A stretch of 64,000 nucleotides of DNA from Aeoliella mucimassa (lineage in GTDB: Bacteria > Planctomycetota > Planctomycetia > Pirellulales > Lacipirellulaceae). The stretch is taken from NCBI RefSeq assembly GCF_007748035.1, contig NZ_CP036278.1:558001-622000 (forward strand). Reading direction: 5' to 3'. Below are positions 34,799-42,791 of the stretch, piece by piece. A program made the translations under genes and the position numbers. Numbering within the stretch: position 1 is the stretch's first letter; the number at the start of each line of letters is the position of its first letter. The notes beneath the pieces are model-generated. The model worked only from the letters and a program-made list of their open reading frames with translations. It searched no databases and had not been told where the DNA came from.

Positions 34799-36145
34799 AT
34801 GAAGAGCGACCATCTGGTTCACCAGCGGTTGCAGGAAGCGTTTGAGCTGTTGTGGAGCGACTTTGTCGATCCGCGCGATGCGTTTGCTGGCGACGACGGG
34901 TTGGCCTGGCAGGAGCTTTCGGCCGGCGCGGCGACCAGTCCCATCGCGGCCGAGCGTCTGGCCGACGTTCGTCAGCAGTGTCGTGAGCTGCTGGTCAGTA
35001 ACGAGTTCGCCATCAACGGCATCGAGAATCGCATTAGCTACATCGTTGGACCTGGGCATACTTACCAGGCGGTGGTGCGAAAGCATGCGACCGCGCCCGA
35101 GTCGCTGGCCAGCGAGGTGCAGCAGGTGATCGATGAGTTTCTCGAGACCAACGACTGGCACAATCGCCAGCAGGAAATCGTCCGCCGGACCGATCGCGAT
35201 GGCGAAGCCTTCATTCGATTGTTCGCCACCGCGGAAGGGGCGACGCAGGTTCGCTTCGTGGAGCCCGAGCAGGTGGCGACTCCGAATGCCCGCTTCAACG
35301 ATCCCGCAGCGAGCCTCGGCATTCTCACCAGCAAGCACGACGTTGAAACCGTGCATGGTTACTTCGTGGATGGCGAGTTGGTGCCGGCCGCCGAAGTGCA
35401 GCACCGCCGGGCGAATGTCGATCGCAACGTAAAGCGTGGGTTGCCGTTGTACTTGCCGGTGCGGAAGAACCTTCGGAGGGCCGAGAAGCTGCTTCGCAAC
35501 ATGAGCATGGTCGCCGAAATTCAATCGGCCATCGCGCTGATTCGCAAGCATCGCGCGGCCACGCGTACCGGGGTCGAGCAGTTCGTCGTGAGTCAGGCCG
35601 ATGCCACGGTGGCTCAGCCGTCGGGGCGCATCGAGCAACTCACGCAGTACGGCCCTGGCACCATTCTCGACGCCCCGTCGCACGTGGAGTACGAGTTCCC
35701 AGCGACCGGCGTCGACGCCTCGGCGTTTGTCGAAATCCTGCAGGCCGAACTGCGGGCGATTGCCGCGCGGCTGGTGATGCCCGAGTTCATGTTCACCAGC
35801 GATGCGTCGAATGCCAACTACGCGTCGACCATGGTGGCCGAAGGTCCCGCGGTGCGAATGTTCGAGCGACTGCAGGCGGGCATGACTCGCGACGACGCCC
35901 AATTGCTCTGGCGCGTGATCGATCACGCGACCACCGCGGGACGGTTGCCGGTGAACGTGCGGCAATTGATCGACGTGCAGATCACTCCGCCCACGTTGGT
36001 AACGCGCGACGCACTCCGCGAAGCCCGCGTGATGCAGATGGCGTACGAGAATCGGCTGGTGTCGCCGCAAACGTGGAGCCGCCGATTAGGGCTCGACTAC
36101 GAGCAGGAACAGCAGAACCTCCGCGTGCACGAAAAGCAAAGTTAG
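34799..36145 (+). CDS. phage portal protein
   Basis: The 448-residue protein has a portal-like layout: 'CRELLVSNEFAINGIENRISYIVG' near 60-85, the wing/stem region with 'RRTDRDGEAFIRLFA', and 'MSMVAEIQSAIALIRKHRA' preceding the crown. It sits between terminase and prohead protease, the canonical order. It forms the dodecameric vertex through which DNA enters. 'AAGAATSPIAAERL'-type early sequence and length suit a lambda-like (gpB) portal. ATG 34799 follows GGAGAG. Confidence 0.9.
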   Translation: MKSDHLVHQRLQEAFELLWSDFVDPRDAFAGDDGLAWQELSAGAATSPIAAERLADVRQQCRELLVSNEFAINGIENRISYIVGPGHTYQAVVRKHATAPESLASEVQQVIDEFLETNDWHNRQQEIVRRTDRDGEAFIRLFATAEGATQVRFVEPEQVATPNARFNDPAASLGILTSKHDVETVHGYFVDGELVPAAEVQHRRANVDRNVKRGLPLYLPVRKNLRRAEKLLRNMSMVAEIQSAIALIRKHRAATRTGVEQFVVSQADATVAQPSGRIEQLTQYGPGTILDAPSHVEYEFPATGVDASAFVEILQAELRAIAARLVMPEFMFTSDASNANYASTMVAEGPAVRMFERLQAGMTRDDAQLLWRVIDHATTAGRLPVNVRQLIDVQITPPTLVTRDALREARVMQMAYENRLVSPQTWSRRLGLDYEQEQQNLRVHEKQS

Positions 36146-36287
36146 TCGCTGAAATGGACTCGCTGGCAGAGTGGCAAGTCGCTACGAAACGTGTCAAGCA
36201 CGAAGTTGCTTTGGCAGGCCAAAAGCAGCGATAAAACGGCCAAAAATCGTTGTAGAAATCCCTGCTCCTTTTGCTATGTTGAGACGT

Positions 36288-36473
36288 ATGACAACTGCAA
36301 CTCGTAAACCATCGACATCCCCCTCCAAGGCCCTGCAAGCTCAAGAAGAGTTTGCCAAACTGCTGAGTAGTGCGTCGGCACGAGGGTTCCACGGCACCGC
36401 CGGCATCACGCTGAGCGTGCAAGACGGACACATCCAGCACCTGAAAATCCACTTCGAAAGGATGGTGAGGTAA
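36288..36473 (+). CDS. small hypothetical protein
   Basis: The 61-residue product (ATG 36288) has a basic start, a helix 'ALQAQEEFAKLLSSASARGFHG', and a beta pair 'TAGITLSVQDGHIQHLKIHFERMVR'-like end. This 'GFxGTaxIxLxVQDGxIQHL' pattern is seen in small bacterial proteins of unknown function. It stands between portal and protease and is followed by a terminator, so it may be an acquired 'moron'-type gene. Confidence 0.6.
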   Translation: MTTATRKPSTSPSKALQAQEEFAKLLSSASARGFHGTAGITLSVQDGHIQHLKIHFERMVR

Positions 36474-36580
36474 CAGCCATGAGCTGCAAACGCTGAGCGG
36501 CAGTTTTTCGCTCGGCACCTCTCTTACTTTCCCGGTATCGCATCCGAGCCGCGCGCTAACGAAGCAGCGGTATCGCATCG

Positions 36581-36632
36581 AGCCCACCACGATCGGCACT
36601 ACGCAAGTAGTCGGAACGTGGTGGGCTTTTTT
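36581..36632 (+). terminator. intrinsic terminator inside the head module
   Basis: AGCCCACCACG (36581-36591) pairs with CGTGGTGGGCT (36617-36627); the loop carries an inner ACTAC-GCAA-GTAGT stem. Six T (36627-36632) follow. It lies after the small gene at 36288-36473 and 37 bp before the protease start. Confidence 0.85.
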
Positions 36633-36668
36633 CGTTTCATCACCTTTAACAAGTCACTCTCAAACACC

Positions 36669-37490
36669 ATGCAAACACTTCAAGAGTATGTCGATTCCTC
36701 TGGTCAGACGCTGCGGGTCGATGCCGACCATGGCGTGCTTCGCGGCGTGAAGCTGCTGGGGCTCACTTCGAAGAACGGCCGCACCTACCAACCACAGGCG
36801 CTGGCCGCGGCCGCTGCGTTGTACGAAGGGGCCAAAGTAAACGTAAACCATCCCAAGTCGGGCAGCAGCCCGCGCGACTACCAAGATCGGCTGGGCGCGG
36901 TCCGCCAGGTGGTGTACCGCGAAGGCGAGGGGCTATTCGCCGACTTGCATTTCAACCCCAAACACCCGCTGGCCCCGCAGCTGGCCTGGGATGCCGAGCA
37001 CGCGCCGAGCCAGGTGGGGCTGTCGCACAACGTGCTGGCCCGCACTTCGCACGATGGCAACACGCTGGTGGTCGAGGAGATTACGAAGGTCGAAAGCGTG
37101 GATCTGGTCGCCGACCCAGCGACGACGCGGGGGCTGTTTGAATCGAATACCACCGAATCGAAGAACACTGAGGCGAAGACAATTGAGGCGACGCTCCGCG
37201 AGCAAGTCGCGCGACTGAAACGCGAACTGCGGATCGTCGAACTGCTGGCGAAGCATGGATTGCCGCTGCCAAGTGCCGGTGCAATCAACCCGGCAGTGTC
37301 GCCGGCGTTTCTCGAATCGCTCACCACGGCGAAAGACGAGCCGACGCTCGAAGCACTGGTGGCCGACCGCGCAGCGCTGGTTCGCCAGCCACTCGGCACG
37401 CCGGTCACGTCGCGCGAACAACATTGGTTCACCGACACGCGAGGGCAACAAGAAACCGCCGCCGAGTTCGCCGCCGCCCTGCGACGGTAA
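36669..37490 (+). CDS. phage prohead maturation protease (possibly with scaffold)
   Basis: The 273-residue protein has 'GLTSKNGRTYQPQAL', 'VNVNHPKS', 'GLSHNVLAR' and 'KVESVDLVADPATTRGLF'. The spacing of the His and Ser motifs resembles T4 gp21-like (S80) or related prohead proteases, which cut scaffold and capsid during head maturation. The charged coiled-coil C-terminal part (about 165-210) may serve as scaffold. It lies directly before the capsid gene. An HK97-like (S78) assignment cannot be excluded. Confidence 0.8.
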   Translation: MQTLQEYVDSSGQTLRVDADHGVLRGVKLLGLTSKNGRTYQPQALAAAAALYEGAKVNVNHPKSGSSPRDYQDRLGAVRQVVYREGEGLFADLHFNPKHPLAPQLAWDAEHAPSQVGLSHNVLARTSHDGNTLVVEEITKVESVDLVADPATTRGLFESNTTESKNTEAKTIEATLREQVARLKRELRIVELLAKHGLPLPSAGAINPAVSPAFLESLTTAKDEPTLEALVADRAALVRQPLGTPVTSREQHWFTDTRGQQETAAEFAAALRR

Positions 37491-37527
37491 CGCGAACGTT
37501 CTTTCCCTCGTACCCACATTTAATTCC

Positions 37528-37562
37528 CGTCCCCCTTGCGGGGAGGGGCTAGGGGAGGGGGG
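37528..37562. repeat. GC-rich GGGGAGGGG repeat, copy B5
   Basis: CCCGTCCCCCTTGCGGGGAG with the following GGGCTAGGGGAGGGGG arm. A partial start of an A repeat (CCTCGTACCCACA, 37507-37519) lies just before it. Confidence 0.8.
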
Positions 37563-37601
37563 CACCCACGCAGTGCTTTACCACTAACAACTCCAACCAA
37601 A

Positions 37602-37721
37602 CCTCGTACCCACGCTCCGCGTGGGCACAGACGACAGACCGCTCTGCGGTCATTGCACCTTAACTACGCATGGCCGCGGAGCGGCCGCCTAGGTATTCCC
37701 ACGCGGAGCGTGGGAACGAGG
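37602..37721. repeat. palindromic interspersed repeat, copy A5
   Basis: Fifth copy of the four-hairpin repeat, 64 bp before the start of the capsid gene. Confidence 0.9.
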
Positions 37722-37791
37722 GGGCTCACTGATCCCAACCAACGAATTTCATCTTCCACTTTCCTTTCCACCCAACAGTAACTCTATGACG

Positions 37792-37800
37792 ATTCAATAC
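37792..37800. repeat. 9-bp target-site duplication of the IS (left copy)
   Basis: ATTCAATAC occurs at 37792-37800 and again at 38836-38844, directly outside the two IS ends. Nine bases is the duplication size known for the IS903 subgroup of IS5. Confidence 0.95.
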
Positions 37801-38835
37801 GGCCTTGTTGAACAATTAGTCACAAACCTCCGTAAAAACTAACGTGGAATGGAACCACGTACCTTTTTTACGGAGATCGAACATGGCTACGAAAGAAAAA
37901 CGAACCTACAAAGTCACGAACTGGAAGGAGTATAACAAGTCGCTCATCGAGCGTGGAAACATCACTATTTGGTTTAGCGACGAGGCGTTGGAGAACTGGG
38001 AACATCCTAACGACCAGACAAAAGTCGGTCGCCCTTTTGTCTTCAGCGATACGGCGATCGAGTGCTTGCTGACGATTCGCGAACTGCTGAAACTTCCCTA
38101 TCGGCAGACTGAGGGATTCGGCCGCTCGCTGGTGGCGATGTTGGGCGTCGAGGCAGCGATTCCCAATTATTCTTCGCTCGCCAAGCGAGCCAGCAAGCTG
38201 AATGTTTCGCTCGATATCGCTAACAAGAGGGGCGACATCGATATCGTGGTGGATAGCACCGGCATGAAAGTGTTTGGCGAGGGCGAATGGAAGATGCGGA
38301 CGCATGGCAAGTCGAAGCGGCGGACATGGCGGAAGCTGCATTTGTCGGTGAATCCTGACACCCGCGAGATTGTGGCGGAGATTTTGACCGAGAACAGTTG
38401 CCACGATGCCGATGCGGTTCCCGAAATGCTGGAGCAGGTGGAGCAGCCCGTAAAAAAGTTTCACGGCGACGGTAGTTACGACAAGTGGAAGGTTTATGAA
38501 GGGCTGGAATCCGAAGGCATTGAGCCGGTGATTCCGCCGCAGCACAACGCCAAGATCAAACAACATGGCAACTCTGCGGAGGAGCCTTTGCCCCGGGACG
38601 AGGCAATTCGTCAGATTCGACGCAAGGGGCGTAGGAGTTGGAAAGAGGAAGTGGGCTATCATCGTAGAAGCTTGGCGGAAACGACCATGTACCGAGTGAA
38701 ACAAAGCTTTGGGAGCCATCTCAAAAACCGAGTATTCGAAAACCAACAAACGGAAGCCCGCTTGCGCTGTAAAATCATCAATCAATTCACCCAACTCGGG
38801 CTTCCACAGTTCGAGTGGAGTTAGTCAACAAGGCC
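37801..38835 (+). mobile_element. complete IS5-family insertion sequence (IS903 subgroup), in the capsid gene
   Basis: The 1,035-bp element has ends GGCCTTGTTGAACAATTAG (left) and the reverse complement of GGCCTTGTTGACTAACTC (right), sharing 11 perfect bases plus imperfect extension. IS903 begins with a very similar GGCTTTGTTGAA. It carries one transposase gene and is bordered by a 9-bp direct duplication. It interrupts the capsid gene after its fifth codon. A second copy, identical over the overlap, is at 1-428. Confidence 0.97.
37883..38824 (+). CDS. IS5-family DDE transposase
   Basis: The 313-residue transposase has an N-terminal helix-rich DNA-binding part and a DDE domain: 'IDIVVDSTGMKV' (first D, near 119), 'FHGDGSYDKW' (second D, near 194) and 'YRVKQSFGSH' near 267 with the Y-R-x3-E-like signature, where the acidic position is not obvious. 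ATG 37883 follows CGGAGA. The frame is uninterrupted. The stop TAG (38822-38824) overlaps the GTG (38815) that opens the capsid frame. Confidence 0.95.
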   Translation: MATKEKRTYKVTNWKEYNKSLIERGNITIWFSDEALENWEHPNDQTKVGRPFVFSDTAIECLLTIRELLKLPYRQTEGFGRSLVAMLGVEAAIPNYSSLAKRASKLNVSLDIANKRGDIDIVVDSTGMKVFGEGEWKMRTHGKSKRRTWRKLHLSVNPDTREIVAEILTENSCHDADAVPEMLEQVEQPVKKFHGDGSYDKWKVYEGLESEGIEPVIPPQHNAKIKQHGNSAEEPLPRDEAIRQIRRKGRRSWKEEVGYHRRSLAETTMYRVKQSFGSHLKNRVFENQQTEARLRCKIINQFTQLGLPQFEWS

Positions 38836-39984
38836 ATTCAATACAAAGAACTGAAACGGCGTTATCAACTCGACGGGGCCGACCGCACCGTGCAGCACCT
38901 GAGCGAGGCCCTACGCGAGCGGCATCTCGCGCCCGACGACTTTAGCATTCGCGACCTGGCCGAGGCCTTGGTGCCCGACGGCAGTGAGTGGGTGCGGGGG
39001 CTCGATCCACGCAGCGGGGCTCACTTGCTCGAAGCCTCGGACGGGGTCGATACCACCGCGTTCCAAAACATCGCCGGGCAGGTGATCTACTCCAAGATTC
39101 TCGAAGCGTTCGCTCAGGAAGCGTTTGTCGTGAGCAAGCTGGTGAGCACCGTGCCGACCCGGCTCGACGGCGAGAAGATTCCCGGCATCGCCCGCACCGC
39201 CGACATCGATGGCGAAGTGGGGCCTGGCATGCCTTTCCCGAACGTCGGTTTCGGCGAGGACTACATCGAAACCCCGGCGACCACCAAGCGGGGCTTCATC
39301 GTGCCGGTGACGAAGGAGGCCATCTTCTTCGATCGCACGAACCTGATCCTTCGCCGCGCGGCCGAGGTCGGCGAGTTGCTGGGACTCAACAAAGAGAAGC
39401 GGCTGCTCGACGTGGTGATCGGTGCGGTGAACAACTACAAATGGCGCGGCACCACGTACGACACCTACCAAACGAGCGGCCAATGGATCAACGAGCTTAG
39501 CGGCAACGAGCTGGTCGACTGGACCAACGTCGATGCGGCCGAGCAGTTGCTGGCCGATATTCTCGACCCCAACACCGGCGAGCCGGTATTGGTGAGCGGG
39601 ACCACCGTGCTGGTGATGCCAGCGTATCGTCATGCCGCGCATCGGGTGTTCAACGCAGCCGAGATCCAGTACGCCGGCTCCGGCAGCGACACCTCGACCG
39701 TCGCGGCCAATCCGCTCGGCAACTACACCGTGGCCGAAAGCCGCCTGGCGTATCGGCGCGTCGTTGCGACTGGCGAGTCGGCCGCCGACGCGAAGAAGTG
39801 GTGGTTCCTCGGCGACTTCCGCAAGGCGTTCGCCTACATGGAAAACTGGCCGATCACGGTCACCCAGGCTCCCCGCGGCAGCGAAGCCGAGTTCACGCAG
39901 GACATCGTCATGCGGTTCAAAGCGAGCGAACGGGGTGCGGCCGCGGTGATCGATCCCCGCTACGTGGTGAAATGCACCGGCTAG
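38815..39984 (+). CDS. phage major capsid protein, interrupted near its start by the IS
   Basis: The frame contains 'GQVIYSKILEAFAQEAFVVSKLV', 'RGFIVPVTKEAIFFDRT' and 'LVMPAYRHAA', in line with an HK97-fold capsid protein placed after portal and protease. The original gene begins at ATG 37786 (Met-Thr-Ile-Gln-Tyr) and is split after codon 5; removal of the IS and one 9-bp duplicate restores 384 residues. In the present state the IS right end gives an in-frame GTG (38815) that would replace the first codons by Met-Glu-Leu-Val-Asn-Lys-Ala. No ribosome-binding site precedes it, but it overlaps the transposase stop. Confidence 0.88.
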   Translation: MELVNKAIQYKELKRRYQLDGADRTVQHLSEALRERHLAPDDFSIRDLAEALVPDGSEWVRGLDPRSGAHLLEASDGVDTTAFQNIAGQVIYSKILEAFAQEAFVVSKLVSTVPTRLDGEKIPGIARTADIDGEVGPGMPFPNVGFGEDYIETPATTKRGFIVPVTKEAIFFDRTNLILRRAAEVGELLGLNKEKRLLDVVIGAVNNYKWRGTTYDTYQTSGQWINELSGNELVDWTNVDAAEQLLADILDPNTGEPVLVSGTTVLVMPAYRHAAHRVFNAAEIQYAGSGSDTSTVAANPLGNYTVAESRLAYRRVVATGESAADAKKWWFLGDFRKAFAYMENWPITVTQAPRGSEAEFTQDIVMRFKASERGAAAVIDPRYVVKCTG

Positions 39985-40030
39985 CGATTTTGAAATGATG
40001 TGATTTCTTTCCCGCCCCGCGCGCGCGATG

Positions 40031-40071
40031 CGCCCCCGCTCCCGCCTGCAAGTTCAGGCGCGGGGTGGGGG
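40031..40071. other. GC-rich hairpin after the capsid gene
   Basis: CGCCTG-CAAGTT-CAGGCG (40043-40060) sits inside longer C-rich and G-rich arms (CCCCCGC and GCGGGGTGGGGG). It has no T-run, so it may protect the capsid mRNA 3' end or reduce read-through rather than terminate fully. Confidence 0.4.
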
Positions 40072-40148
40072 CCTCTGCTACCTCACGCGGCGCGGCAGAG
40101 AAGAGTGGTTGCTGCTTACCCTTTCCCAAGTTTCTCCCTGGAATCACG

Positions 40149-40655
40149 ATGCCAACTTCTCACACCTTAGCGATGTTCGACGCCGCGGCTGGCCGCCCGC
40201 CGGCGGCGAACTACCCGCAGCTCGACCTGCGTAACGCGACCCTTGTGCTCGACTTCGACGATACGGCGGCCGAGTCGATCGACTTCGTCGGACTGTTACC
40301 AACCACTTACACTGCTGGCGACTTCGAAGCGATCGTCACCTGGGCGGCCACTTCGGCGACCACCGGCAGCGTGGTCTGGCAAGCCGAGTTCGAGCGGCAC
40401 CCGATCGACGATGCAACGTTCGGCACGCACGATTTGGACGACGATAGCTTCGGCACCTCGAGTACCGTGACCACCGCGGTGGCCTCGGCCGCGGGGGAGA
40501 TCGCACAAAGCACGATTAGTCTCACCGCCAGCGATGCCGACTCGCCGGCCGCTGGCGAAACCTACCGACTCCGCATCACCCGCCTGGCGAGCGATGCTTC
40601 CGACACCCTGACCGGCGATGCCGAGCTAGTCGCGGTCGAACTGCGGGAGGTCTAA
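40149..40655 (+). CDS. phage-module hypothetical protein (head/neck region)
   Basis: The 168-residue product starts 'MPTSHTLAMFDAAAG' and is beta-rich throughout ('LVLDFDDTAAESIDFVGLLP', 'FEAIVTWAATSA', 'EIAQSTISLTASD', 'YRLRITRLAS'), with many Thr/Ser/Asp. This looks like an immunoglobulin-like or jelly-roll fold, as in head decoration or fibre proteins. No family was recognised. It follows the capsid gene and precedes the lectin-like gene by 4 bp. Confidence 0.65.
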   Translation: MPTSHTLAMFDAAAGRPPAANYPQLDLRNATLVLDFDDTAAESIDFVGLLPTTYTAGDFEAIVTWAATSATTGSVVWQAEFERHPIDDATFGTHDLDDDSFGTSSTVTTAVASAAGEIAQSTISLTASDADSPAAGETYRLRITRLASDASDTLTGDAELVAVELREV

Positions 40656-40659
40656 CCCA

Positions 40660-41508
40660 ATGGCACTCGAGTTCATCAGTGGCCCCGCGGTCGTGAGCCT
40701 TGGCTCGCTCAGCGAACTCAGCGGAGCATCCGCCATGTCGATCGCTGGCTGGATTCGCCTGAACAACTTGTCGGGGGATTCTGCCATCGTGGTCCGCGGC
40801 AGCACGTTCTCGACGTCGGCCGCGTGGATGCTCTGGCGCGACCAGGTTGGTTCGCAAAGCTATCGCGAAAACATGCTCGCCGGCATCGTGAACACCAACG
40901 TGGGGACGTTGCGCGTTGAATCGGCCGACAACACGCTCAACGATGCGACCCAATGGCATCACCTGGCGATGGTGTTCGAAGCCGACCAGGCGGATGGGCT
41001 GCGGTTGTTTATCGATGGGGTTCGCGACCCTTATCACCAAAGCACCGTGGGGCACGACCACTTGGTGGTGAACACCTCGGCTGCGACGCTCGGACTTGCC
41101 GACACCGCGCGGCAGTTTCAAGGCGGCATGGCCGAGTTCTCGTTTTGGAACAGCCCGCTGGCCGACGCGGAAGTCGCCCACCTGGCGGCCGGTTTCTCGC
41201 CGCTTTCGGTCGCCGGTTCGCTCTCGCGATTGGTGCTTTATCAAGACTTCATCCGCAGCGTGAATCGCCCCGGCGTCGGATCTGTGGTCTCGACCTCCGG
41301 CAGCATCGCACCCCTCTCGCACCCGCGCACGTTGCCTTGGACTAGTGCCATGGCGGCCGCCGCGCGAGTGGTCACAACCACCACGCTCGCGGGACCGTAC
41401 CGCCGAGAGCAGGGCGAACTCACCCTCGGTGGCTTACTGACCGGCAGCATCGGCGTGCCCGGTGCGGTGGCCGGCTCCCTTTCACTTTCTGGCGAGGTAA
41501 ACAGCTAA
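40660..41508 (+). CDS. LamG/concanavalin A-like domain protein
   Basis: The 282-residue protein has a LamG-type beta-sandwich (about 5-190): 'MSIAGWIRLNNLSGDSAIV', 'WHHLAMVFEADQADGLRLFIDGV' and 'FQGGMAEFSFWNSPLADAEVAHL'. A lower-complexity C-terminal part of 90 residues follows. Such domains bind glycans or other ligands. In this module it may be a capsid-surface or host-recognition protein. The stop overlaps the next ATG (TAATG). Confidence 0.82.
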   Translation: MALEFISGPAVVSLGSLSELSGASAMSIAGWIRLNNLSGDSAIVVRGSTFSTSAAWMLWRDQVGSQSYRENMLAGIVNTNVGTLRVESADNTLNDATQWHHLAMVFEADQADGLRLFIDGVRDPYHQSTVGHDHLVVNTSAATLGLADTARQFQGGMAEFSFWNSPLADAEVAHLAAGFSPLSVAGSLSRLVLYQDFIRSVNRPGVGSVVSTSGSIAPLSHPRTLPWTSAMAAAARVVTTTTLAGPYRREQGELTLGGLLTGSIGVPGAVAGSLSLSGEVNS

Positions 41509-41906
41509 TGCCAACTGCACACGATATCCGCGGAACCGTTTTCAAGCATGGCTCGGCCGTGCTGCTCGCTCGCATCGTCGGGCCCGAGGGAACCGCGGTC
41601 ACTACTAGCGACTTAGCGAGCGTTCGCTACAGCGTCTACCAGGTCGACCCGGTGGATCCCGACGCGCTCACCGCCGTCGAAGGGCACGCCGAGGTGTCGC
41701 TCACCGTGGCCGATGTGTTCTACGACACCCTGCAAACCGGCGGGCCATGGTCGGTCGACGAGACCGGCTACAACTTTCGCCACGACTTGCCGGTCGACTC
41801 GGACGAGGCGTTCCCCATCGCGGGAGCCGACTACCAGGTGCGGTACGAGGTGATCCCCACCAGCGGGCAGAAGCTCGTGTTCCGTTTCGCAGTCCGCTGC
41901 ATCTAG
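41508..41906 (+). CDS. phage-module hypothetical protein
   Basis: The 132-residue product is beta-rich ('VLLARIVGPEGTAVTTSDLASVRYSVYQV', 'DYQVRYEVIPTSGQKLVFRFAV'), a pattern like small virion or neck proteins. The ATG overlaps the preceding stop by one base, so it is co-translated. The family is not recognised. Confidence 0.65.
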   Translation: MPTAHDIRGTVFKHGSAVLLARIVGPEGTAVTTSDLASVRYSVYQVDPVDPDALTAVEGHAEVSLTVADVFYDTLQTGGPWSVDETGYNFRHDLPVDSDEAFPIAGADYQVRYEVIPTSGQKLVFRFAVRCI

Positions 41907-41956
41907 CGTCAGCGCACGCTGGCATTCTCTCACGAACTCTATCCCCCAAGACGACG

Positions 41957-42166
41957 ATGAACGATACCCAACAACTCGAGACGATTCGCTCCCTCACGCT
42001 TTCGCAGATCGAAGAGATTCGCGCCGACCCGAAACCTACCTACTGGCTCGACGGCCAGCGGGTGCATTGGCAAGAGTACGTCGAGTCGCTGCAGGCGACC
42101 GTCGATTGGTGCGACCAGAAGATCCTGGCGCAGGAGCTATTCGAAATCCGCTCGCGAGGGGTTTAA
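41957..42166 (+). CDS. small phage-module protein
   Basis: The 69-residue product is helical and charged ('LETIRSLTLSQIEEI', 'WQEYVESLQATVDWCDQKI'). Its position between two virion-type genes suggests a small head completion or chaperone protein. It starts at ATG 41957, 51 bp after the previous stop. No family was recognised. Confidence 0.6.
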   Translation: MNDTQQLETIRSLTLSQIEEIRADPKPTYWLDGQRVHWQEYVESLQATVDWCDQKILAQELFEIRSRGV

Positions 42167-42167
42167 C

Positions 42168-42791
42168 ATGGCGATTACTTGGAACATGGCCGGCGACTTT
42201 AGCACCGTGCTCGACGCGAGCGAACCGCTCACCCTCGTGCGGCGGGGCGGAGCACCGCGGGCGACGATCGACAAAGCCTGGCGTGTGGTCGATCGCCGCG
42301 CCGAGGCCGAACCGACCGATGGGCGAGTGCTACAAGCCGACGTCGAGTGGCAGTTCGAATGGCCCGATCACGTGCAACTGCCACAACTCGGCGATCGCCT
42401 GATCGATGCGGCTGGCGAGCACTACACGCTACTGGCCATCCACCGCCTGCGTGGCAACACGCGACTGAAGGTCGAGTCTCGCAACCTGCGCGTTGCCCAT
42501 CGTCTCGACTGCCTGATGGATATCGAACAGGCCGAATGGGACGCTGAAACCCTCGTAGGTTGGACCACTTACCGCCCAGCGATCCGCGCCTGCGTTCAGC
42601 CCAGCGAAACCACCGTGGACGACTCCAGCAGTTCGACCACGCGGTATCGCGTGCTACTGGAAGACCCAGAACTGCAGCTCGACCACAATCACCGCCTGGT
42701 CGACAGCGACGGAGCCGTTTATCGCCTGGTGAGTTTCACCAACGCAAAACGAATCGACGCGCTACCGGTTGCGGTGGTGGAGAGGGAGTAA
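42168..42791 (+). CDS. phage-module hypothetical protein, possible head-tail connector
   Basis: The 207-residue product contains two similar beta-strand blocks ('[27 protein letters not shown]' and '[27 protein letters not shown]'), so it may be an internal duplication of a small domain. The pattern '[17 protein letters not shown]' is similar to head-tail joining proteins. It starts 1 bp after the previous gene's stop. Its stop overlaps an ATG at 42791. Confidence 0.65.
   Translation: MAITWNMAGDFSTVLDASEPLTLVRRGGAPRATIDKAWRVVDRRAEAEPTDGRVLQADVEWQFEWPDHVQLPQLGDRLIDAAGEHYTLLAIHRLRGNTRLKVESRNLRVAHRLDCLMDIEQAEWDAETLVGWTTYRPAIRACVQPSETTVDDSSSSTTRYRVLLEDPELQLDHNHRLVDSDGAVYRLVSFTNAKRIDALPVAVVERE

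Noticed and set aside
29930-37721. CRISPR array
   Set aside because: The repeats are long, palindromic, scattered and separated by genes, with no uniform spacers and no cas genes.
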